In this document: in pieces, positions 1-4,193 of the stretch
Layout: the number at the start of each line of letters is the position of its first letter
How positions within the stretch are numbered: position 1 is the first letter of the stretch
Assembly: GCA_022571135.1 (NCBI GenBank)
Contig: JACZYK010000095.1
Coordinates: forward strand, 1-8,679
Direction of reading: 5' to 3'
Source: Bacteroidota bacterium
GTDB taxonomy: Bacteria > Bacteroidota > Rhodothermia > Rhodothermales > UBA10348
Length of the DNA: 8,679 bases
Program-made: the position numbers and the translations under genes
Notes under the pieces: model-generated
What the model was told of the DNA's origin: nothing
The model's database searches: none
What the model saw: only the letters and a program-made list of their open reading frames with translations

Positions 1-1
1 G

Positions 2-331
2 ACATGGAGCAGTACGGTCGTGGCACCCGGCCTCGCAATCCCGCACATTTTGCTGACCGGAAATCACCCCTTCGGTATGCTGGTCGCTCGTAGCCGCCGC
101 GGCATTTACTTTCCGGGACAGGACGATCCCGTACACATCATCTTCGTTCTGGTGAGCACGAGGGCCGAGCGCAATTTCCACTTGCGGGCGTTGTCGGCCA
201 TCGCGCAGATCGCGCTGGACGAGTCCTTCGAGAAAAAATGGATGACGGCAGGAAATGTGGAAGAGCTCCGGGAGCTCATTCTCGGGGCAGACCGGCGGCG
301 CTACCCGTCCGGCGCGGATCGACCGAAGTAA
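2..331 (+). CDS. PTS EIIA type-2 (PtsN/EIIA-Fru-like) domain, C-terminal part
   Basis: The reading frame is open to the left edge, so the true start lies outside the window and only the last 109 residues are visible. A GTG at base 20 is in frame, but the codons before it already read as EIIA sequence. The motif GLAIPH (visible residues 10-15) matches the active-site loop of the EIIA Mtl/Fru/Ntr family, in which this histidine is the phosphoryl acceptor; it is retained here. PVHIIFVLVS and HLRALSAIAQIA match the later strands and helix of the fold. The tail ends in a basic stretch. In FCB-group bacteria such domains are often fused to the C-terminus of amino-acid permeases or cation/proton antiporters, so this is probably the regulatory tail of a membrane transporter; that part is inference because the N-terminus is missing. 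A free-standing PtsN-like protein is the alternative. It ends about 100 bases from the converging membrane-protein gene. Confidence 0.8.
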   Translation, partial: TWSSTVVAPGLAIPHILLTGNHPFGMLVARSRRGIYFPGQDDPVHIIFVLVSTRAERNFHLRALSAIAQIALDESFEKKWMTAGNVEELRELILGADRRRYPSGADRPK

Positions 332-345
332 ACCATTGCTCATTC

Positions 346-437
346 CCCTCTCACACAAGAGGGCATGCGAAAGTTGCCAGAGATCAGATCCTACCTGTGA
401 TTCCTACCGGGTTTAACGGTACGTATGACTACAGGTA
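346..437. terminator. Inverted repeats between convergent genes, possible bidirectional terminator
   Basis: Three dyads lie between the stop of the EIIA gene and the converging membrane-protein gene. The first is CCCTCT (346-351) with AGAGGG (358-363) around a six-base loop. The second is TACCG (405-409) with CGGTA (417-421) around a seven-base loop. The third, TACCTGT (393-398 plus the preceding T) with ACAGGTA (431-437), encloses the second and runs into the last codons of the minus-strand gene. None is followed by a clear T-run on either strand, so a rho-independent terminator is only a possibility. Confidence 0.25.
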
Positions 438-944
438 CCGGGCGACGGCCATGGTTATGACGGCGACGCCAAGGCAGATGGCGACCCACCTGGCGTAGGT
501 CCTCGATCGAGATTTCAGATCTTCGATCCTGGCGCTGATCGCATCGCGTTCTTCGGATTCGTTTACATTCGCAAGTGAGGCGCTCAGTCTTCCGACTTCC
601 AGCGCGGCGGGTCGCATGAAGAAGACACCGATTACAAATGCCACGATTGACGTTACGCTCCCCAGGGTAAGGGCTTCGCCGATGGGCGCAGAAATCCAGT
701 CAAGCGCAAAGCCGCCTGATACGCGCCAGTAGAGATAGATACCCGAAAGAATCGTCAGTCCCGCTGCAACAGGCAAAATGATCATGAATTTGCGCCGCTG
801 AAGCGCCATCATTACAAGGCCTCCCTGCGGCCCTACCGAGCGGACACTCGGTTCGAGGAGAAAGACGAAGAAAAAGATCGTACCTGCCCAGAACACACCC
901 AGACCGATGTGCAAGATGCGGGCTGCTATCAGGATGATATCCAT
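429..944 (-). CDS. Four-helix integral membrane protein (DUF2269/CopD-like)
   Basis: The protein has 171 residues and four hydrophobic segments at about residues 3-30, 54-73, 91-112 and 150-170. A charged, probably helical stretch (about 113-148) separates the third and fourth. The N-terminal pattern ARILHIGLGVFWAGTIFFF, then EP followed by GPQGG and an RR-rich turn, resembles the DUF2269/CopD-like inner-membrane family. Members have the same size and topology and no firmly assigned function. I chose the ATG at 944 because hydrophobic sequence begins immediately after it. The frame stays open upstream, but that part overlaps mazF and looks non-coding. No Shine-Dalgarno is visible. A sigma70-like promoter lies about 60 bases upstream, which suggests transcription separate from mazF. 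The family assignment is tentative; the membrane topology is clear. Confidence 0.75.
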   Translation of the reverse strand: MDIILIAARILHIGLGVFWAGTIFFFVFLLEPSVRSVGPQGGLVMMALQRRKFMIILPVAAGLTILSGIYLYWRVSGGFALDWISAPIGEALTLGSVTSIVAFVIGVFFMRPAALEVGRLSASLANVNESEERDAISARIEDLKSRSRTYARWVAICLGVAVITMAVARYL

Positions 945-1004
945 TGGTTCTGTGATGTAAGTGGGATGATATACGCCACGAGGCATTTGATACTGGGTTA
1001 ACTC

Positions 1005-1033
1005 ATTATCGTAATCGACGAGGCCAATGACAA
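1005..1033 (-). promoter_or_regulatory. Sigma70-like promoter upstream of the membrane-protein gene
   Basis: On the minus strand TTGTCA (1033-1028) and GATAAT (1010-1005) are separated by exactly 17 bases. Each hexamer matches the classical consensus at five of six positions. Transcription would start near base 998 and leave a leader of about 55 bases before the ATG at 944. Bacteroidota often use a different consensus (TAnnTTTG), so a chance match is possible. Confidence 0.4.
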
Positions 1034-1068
1034 GCGATAAGCGATCTCTGGCAGCTTCAGTACGTGGA

Positions 1069-1404
1069 TCAAGAGCAGAACAACTCGGCCAGACCGTCGA
1101 GCACCCTTTGTCGCGATTTCTTGCCAACGGTTCCAAGACGTTTCGCGAGTCGGGCTCTGTCGACCGTCCGGAGTTGATCGAGGACTATCTGCCCCCGTAC
1201 GCTTTGAAACGTGCAGGAAACTCTCGTCGGGAAGTCGCTCCCTTTCGTCGTCATGGGTGCAATGATCACCGTTTGAACGTGTGCATTCATCTCGTCCGGT
1301 GAAATGACGAGACAGGGTCTGGTTTTTCTGATTTCGCTCCCTCGCGTGGGATGGAGATCGATCAGAAAGACGTCGAAACGGCGAATGGCCTCGTCTATTC
1401 CCAT
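1069..1404 (-). CDS. mazF: MazF/PemK-family endoribonuclease toxin
   Basis: This 111-residue protein has the usual MazF length and carries the family signatures in order: RRFDVFLIDLHPTRGSEIRK (8-27), TRPCLVIS (28-35), VIIAPMTTKG (46-55), then GQIVLDQLRTVD (71-82). Arg29 and the Thr pair 52-53 correspond to the catalytic Arg and Thr of characterised MazF enzymes, so the active site appears intact. MazF toxins cleave mRNA at short specific sequences and are neutralised by MazE. The ATG at 1404 gives the standard N-terminus; a GTG six bases earlier (1410) is possible. The start overlaps the inferred original end of mazE by ten bases, the usual coupled arrangement. Because mazE is now frameshifted and stops at 1471, the toxin start lies about 66 bases beyond the nearest antitoxin stop. 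An intact toxin behind a damaged antitoxin is unexpected. Confidence 0.93.
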   Translation of the reverse strand: MGIDEAIRRFDVFLIDLHPTRGSEIRKTRPCLVISPDEMNAHVQTVIIAPMTTKGSDFPTRVSCTFQSVRGQIVLDQLRTVDRARLAKRLGTVGKKSRQRVLDGLAELFCS

Positions 1405-1656
1405 ACCCACTCAGAATCGCTCCAATCGGCTCGGGCGGCCTCAGGATCCAGAAGCCTGTCGTCCCCGCTGTCAGCCATCCTCGCGAAGGCCTCTCCTCAA
1501 TCCCTCACGAACGCTTCGAACAGCGTGAATAATGATGGAACCGTCTCGAACTTCAAGTTCGACGTCATCTGAGATATCGGCCTGCTCCAGAAGAGGTTTG
1601 GCGATCCGGATGCCCTGAGAGTTGCCGATCTTTACAATTTTGGTTCGAACGGTCAT
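1395..1656 (-). pseudogene. mazE: MazE-type AbrB-fold antitoxin, frameshifted near 1491-1500
   Basis: From ATG 1656 the frame encodes a clear AbrB/MazE DNA-binding domain: RTKIVKIGNSQGIRIAKPLL (residues 4-23), then a VELEVRDGSIII strand pair. After VREG (residues 49-52) the frame gives an unrelated basic tail and stops at 1471. In the neighbouring frame, from about 1490 to a TAG at 1397-1395, the expected MazE C-terminus is read: EAFARMADSGDDRLLD and finally SDSEWVWE. This acidic, Trp-rich tail is the part that wraps and inhibits MazF. Skipping one base in the stretch TTGAGGAGAGG rejoins the two halves as REGLREAF. The gene therefore carries one extra base, giving a 61-residue product that keeps the DNA-binding domain but lacks the toxin-neutralising tail. 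A consensus error is the main alternative. Without the shift the gene overlaps mazF by ten bases. Confidence 0.88.
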
Positions 1657-1666
1657 TGAAGCGAAC

Positions 1667-1685
1667 GTGATCACAATGTAATTAC
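1667..1685. promoter_or_regulatory. Tandem palindromic operator candidate upstream of mazE
   Basis: Two perfect 8-bp palindromes, GTGATCAC (1667-1674) and GTAATTAC (1678-1685), both fit GTRATYAC. Their centres are 11 bp apart, about one helical turn, and the nearer one lies ten bases upstream of the mazE start codon. MazE-type antitoxins commonly repress their own operon by binding palindromes in the promoter, so these are candidate operator sites. The assignment is by position and symmetry only. Confidence 0.5.
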
Positions 1686-1706
1686 GACTACAAGCTCTAT
1701 CTCTCT

Positions 1707-1752
1707 GTAACGGTTCCGTAACTATTAGAGCTGTGATGATATCGTTAGTAAC
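1707..1752 (+). repeat. Three GTAAC direct repeats upstream of mazE
   Basis: GTAAC occurs at 1707-1711, 1718-1722 and 1748-1752. Start-to-start spacings are 11 and 30 bp, close to one and three helical turns. They could be half-sites of the same regulator that reads the adjacent palindromes, which also begin with GTAA or GTGA. Five-base words recur by chance, so this is weak. Confidence 0.2.
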
Positions 1753-1799
1753 GCGTTGTCCGGGATCAGGAAGGATCAAATGAGGCTGGCTGGTCGGCC

Positions 1800-1951
1800 T
1801 TAATAATGACATCGTGCGTGCAGAAAGTCAGTTCGCTGGTCCCTGACGAGGTAGACAACCCTGTGCTTCTGAGTGAGTCGGCGACAACCCGGTCCAAGAT
1901 TTTTGCCAGGTTCGCCCTTGCTTCCGTCTACGCCGGTTCGTGAGTGGTCAT
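1800..1951 (-). pseudogene. Broken Phd/YefM-family antitoxin remnant
   Basis: From an ATG at 1951 the minus strand reads MTTHEPA, then an in-frame TAG (1930-1928), then TEARANLAKILDRVVADS. The second part matches the N-terminal helix region of Phd/YefM antitoxins (the pattern EARANLakllDrV). After VVADS the homology leaves this frame. One frame over reads RVVYLVRDQRTDF, compatible with the following strand of the fold, and stops at 1800. Only about 50 residues remain against the usual 75-90, with one stop and probably one frameshift, so it is called a relic. No cognate RelE/YoeB/Doc-type toxin is recognisable beside it. It is co-directional with mazEF and directly upstream. Confidence rests mainly on the 17-residue ARANL-containing block. 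Confidence 0.6.
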
Positions 1952-2104
1952 GTTTAACCCGTACAGCGTTTCAGTACAGGTTATGAGATCATCGGTCATA
2001 CTTTTCTGTTCTCCCTCATCCTATCGCCTTCAGATATCCTGTCCGGTTCTCCTTACAAACACCACTCCATCGAGCCCCTCGAAATCCGAATCCAGATCCA
2101 CGAC
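1952..2104. other. Spacer with no recognisable gene
   Basis: This spacer lies between the DUF1569 stop and the antitoxin relic. On the minus strand a short frame right after the DUF1569 stop reads DLDSDFEGLDGVVFVRR before terminating. It looks protein-like in composition, but I could not place it in any family. It could be debris from the same decaying toxin-antitoxin region. Confidence 0.4.
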
Positions 2105-2551
2105 TCAAACGCCAAACTGTGTCAAGTGGTGATCGAGGTGCTTGTACATCACCCAGCCCTTGTCTTCGCCCGACATCATACCGAAGATGGGATGCTTCGA
2201 TGCGATGGGACCGTTCGCCACCATGGTGTCCACCGCCCGCTGCAGGCGTTCCTTCTGCTGGTAGAAATCCTCGGGTTCATCCTTGATGTACTGAGGATGC
2301 GTTCGGCCATCCCGAGGATAAGACTTATCGCTCAGTACCATTTTCCGGATGAGGCCGCCTAAGAGCTTCACAGTGAATGGCGTGCCTTTCAGAGCTTTCC
2401 CGTTGGTCACCTCCTGAATTTCCGAGCAGTGTGCGAGCATTTGCGCTACGTCCATCGATCCCCATTCAGCCTGCGTTTCCGGCGTCAGATTCTCGATTCG
2501 GTCCTGAATGGCCGAGAAAATGTCTTCGTCGAACAGATTCTTCTTTTCCAT
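2105..2551 (-). CDS. DUF1569 family protein (DinB-like four-helix fold)
   Basis: This 148-residue protein shows the hallmarks of DUF1569 (PF07606). WGSMDVAQMLAHCSEI (30-45) contributes His41. A central LSDKSYPRDGRTHPQY segment follows, and then HPIFGMMSGEDKGW (120-133) and HLDHHLTQFG (138-147). The His41 and His138/His141/His142 cluster corresponds to the metal-binding histidines of the DinB/YfiT-like superfamily. The biochemical role of DUF1569 proteins is not established; they are presumed cytoplasmic. Length is normal and the frame is intact. The ATG at 2551 is followed directly by a typical amphipathic N-terminus, and no Shine-Dalgarno precedes it. It is flanked by degraded sequence on both sides and appears to be a single-gene unit. 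Confidence 0.88.
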   Translation of the reverse strand: MEKKNLFDEDIFSAIQDRIENLTPETQAEWGSMDVAQMLAHCSEIQEVTNGKALKGTPFTVKLLGGLIRKMVLSDKSYPRDGRTHPQYIKDEPEDFYQQKERLQRAVDTMVANGPIASKHPIFGMMSGEDKGWVMYKHLDHHLTQFGV

Positions 2552-2820
2552 GATTCAGATCCGGAAGTCTTGTCCGCGAAAAGGAGCGCACGCGTTTTCA
2601 CTTCAGTGTAACGAACCTCAACTTACCGAGTGAATGCTTGCAAACGCACATCGAAAGTAAGCATTGAACGTCATAACCATTGCCGAAGACGGATCCTCCG
2701 ATGTGATGGCGACCCGGTCGAGCGATCTCAAACCCGCCTTTGGAAAAAGACAGTTCTTCTTGGAGGAGGAAGTCCCTCTCTCCGGATTTACTCGAGCGGG
2801 AAAGCAAAACGCCCAGCGAC
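2552..2820. other. Non-coding gap between the DUF1569 gene and the barrel remnant
   Basis: No reading frame on either strand resembles a known protein. Two weak dyads are visible. One is AATGCTT (2633-2639) with AAGCATT (2659-2665). The other is a purine/pyrimidine hairpin, GGAGGAGG (2762-2769) with CCTCTCTCC (2775-2783, one bulge), just downstream of the barrel stop on the minus strand. The second could end minus-strand transcription but lacks a following T-run. The gap presumably also holds the DUF1569 promoter, which I could not identify. Confidence 0.5.
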
Positions 2821-3122
2821 TCAGAAATAGAGCCGCGCCCGAACGATCGCGCCCGAGCCGAATGCTCCGAACTCCGCATCGTGCTTCCCGATCGTCACGT
2901 CTCCGATAACGGTCAGCACGGCGTTATCGCTCAGGCTGTATTCCAGGGTACGGGTAGACGACCGCGCTGCGGTCATCGAGGTTGACGATCGTATAGTTGG
3001 AACCCGTCAACAAGCAGTTGGAGGCCGCCAGCTCGGGGCCTCGGGTAGTGGAGTAATCCCGGGCGGGCGAGTGCCGCGTGCCCCATCAGCTGAGCGGTCG
3101 ACAGAGGAATCTCCGAGAAAAC
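2821..3122 (-). pseudogene. C-terminal remnant of an outer-membrane beta-barrel protein, two frameshifts
   Basis: Read on the minus strand across three frames, the segment gives one continuous protein-like sequence. The pieces are SEIPLSTAQLMGHAALARPG, then DYSTTRGPELAASNCLLTGS with NYTIVNLDDRSAVVYP, then RTLEYSLSDNAVLTVIGDVT with IGKHDAEFGAFGSGAIVRAR and a final LYF before the stop at 2823. Alternating hydrophobic/polar strands with short turns and a terminal Phe are typical of outer-membrane barrels recognised by the Bam machinery. Each frame change equals one extra base; the first is at the CCC/GGG junction near 3058-3063 and the second at GGG runs near 2946-2954. Only about 100 residues remain and the N-terminal part is absent. 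The upstream end merges into the hydrolase gene. I cannot name the precise barrel family. Confidence 0.6.
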
Positions 3123-4032
3123 GCCGCACCTCCGAGAGAAACCGATCCGGTTGCTCAACGAACGGAAAGTGGCCGGCACGGGGTATCACTACGAGTCGCC
3201 CATTTTCGAGCGTTTCTAAGATACGCGCACCGCTTAGTTCGACGGCGGGCTCATCGGCCCCATAAAGGAGAAGGACCGCCACCTTCAGACTCCTCAGATC
3301 TTCGTGTAGATCGTAATCGACCATGTCCTGCATGATCGCTCCGAAGCGCCGGCTTCTCTCCCGCAGATCCGGCGCAATGTAGAAGTGCAGGCTGTCGACA
3401 AGCGCTGGATCGTGGAACTGTTTGCGAAATGAGATCCGATAGAGAGCCTCGAAAGCATCCGGCTCGTCGTTGGCGTAGGCTTCGGAACTGACCACCTCCT
3501 CTCGATCGGAAGCATCCTCCGGATCTGCGCGCGAAGCCAGGATCGCTTCTTCCTCTTGCCATAGAGCGGAGCTTGCCGGCATGGAGTTGAGCAGTACGAG
3601 CGAGTTCAGCCGCTCGGGATATTCGAGAGCGTACTTCATGGCCAGAAGACCTCCCCACGAGTGCCCCATCACGTGCACACGCTCGAGTCCGAAATATGAA
3701 CGGACTGCCTCGATATCCTCCACGAAGTTCTCCATCCGGACATCCGTACTGTCGAGCTCGGCGCTGGACCGCCCGCTCAGGCGCTGATCGAAGAAAATCA
3801 GCCTGTAGTCGCGTGACAGCGGTTCGAGATGGGGCAGCAGATAGCCATGCTCAAGCACGGGACCCCCATGGATGACGATAATCGGCTCTCCCGAGCCCAT
3901 CGTCTTAACGTAAAGCTCCGTGCCGTTCAGGCTGAGCAGGCCGCCTTGTGCTTCGTTGCGCGGAGCCGACTCATTACATGCCGTAAGAACGACGACAGCG
4001 ACGACGAACAGGTGACGCTTGATCAGATTCAT
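3007..4032 (-). CDS. Secreted alpha/beta hydrolase lipoprotein (proline iminopeptidase-like)
   Basis: This 341-residue protein starts with a lipoprotein signal, MNLIKRHLFVVAVVVLTAC. The lipobox LTAC puts the acylated Cys at residue 19, so export and membrane anchoring are expected. The frame extends 50 codons further upstream, but this ATG gives the proper signal. The alpha/beta-hydrolase elements are all present: oxyanion-loop HGGP (55-58), FDQRLSGRS (81-89), nucleophile elbow GHSWGG (123-128, Ser125), Asp260 in YGADEP and His288 in RAGHFPF. HGGP with DQR-GxS is typical of the prolyl aminopeptidase (S33) branch, so a peptidase or esterase activity is plausible but the substrate is unknown. 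Family similarity ends near residue 306 (RRFL). The last 35 residues, rich in Arg, Pro and Gly, are read out of frame through the barrel remnant, so the natural C-terminus seems lost. The gene is divergent from the GWxTD gene. Confidence 0.87.
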   Translation of the reverse strand: MNLIKRHLFVVAVVVLTACNESAPRNEAQGGLLSLNGTELYVKTMGSGEPIIVIHGGPVLEHGYLLPHLEPLSRDYRLIFFDQRLSGRSSAELDSTDVRMENFVEDIEAVRSYFGLERVHVMGHSWGGLLAMKYALEYPERLNSLVLLNSMPASSALWQEEEAILASRADPEDASDREEVVSSEAYANDEPDAFEALYRISFRKQFHDPALVDSLHFYIAPDLRERSRRFGAIMQDMVDYDLHEDLRSLKVAVLLLYGADEPAVELSGARILETLENGRLVVIPRAGHFPFVEQPDRFLSEVRRFLGDSSVDRSADGARGTRPPGITPLPEAPSWRPPTAC

Positions 4033-4193
4033 TCGGTTACCGGCTATTTTTGATGACTCACCCGACACGGGGCTATGCTTCAGGAACGCGATCAGGTTGT
4101 TTATTGTTTTAACCTCGTACCGGGTTTCTTGCAGGGGAGTAAGCCTGAAGCCGACAACGCGTCGCAAGGAGTTCGGCGCCACTCGATAATGCC
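4033..4193. promoter_or_regulatory. Divergent promoter region between hydrolase and GWxTD genes
   Basis: These 161 bases must carry the start signals for both divergent genes. A plus-strand TATTTTTG (4045-4052) fits the Bacteroidota -7 consensus TAnnTTTG, but the nearest upstream TTG (4019-4021) is spaced 23 bases away rather than about 19-21, and the leader would be about 130 bases. AAGGAG at 4166-4171 is too far (22 bases) from the ATG at 4194 to act as a ribosome-binding site. No clear minus-strand promoter was found. Confidence 0.35.

Noticed and set aside
238..498. An 86-codon plus-strand frame spanning the gap after the EIIA gene
   Set aside because: It overlaps both the EIIA end and the membrane-protein end and looks like composition-driven open sequence.
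1657..1812. An N-terminal extension of mazE up to 1812
   Set aside because: The extra residues have no AbrB similarity, and the palindromic operator candidates lie inside; the ATG at 1656 gives the standard MazE N-terminus.
2633..2665. AATGCTT/AAGCATT inverted repeat as an operator or terminator
   Set aside because: Seven-base arms with a 19-base spacer and no T-run are easily found by chance.
2598..2879. A 93-codon minus-strand frame overlapping the barrel C-terminus
   Set aside because: It is Ser/Arg-rich, has no domain-like pattern, and conflicts with the better-supported barrel reading frame ending at 2821.
4045..4052. TATTTTTG as a firm Bacteroidota-type promoter for the GWxTD gene
   Set aside because: The -33 element spacing is off and the leader would be unusually long, so it is mentioned only within the intergenic feature.
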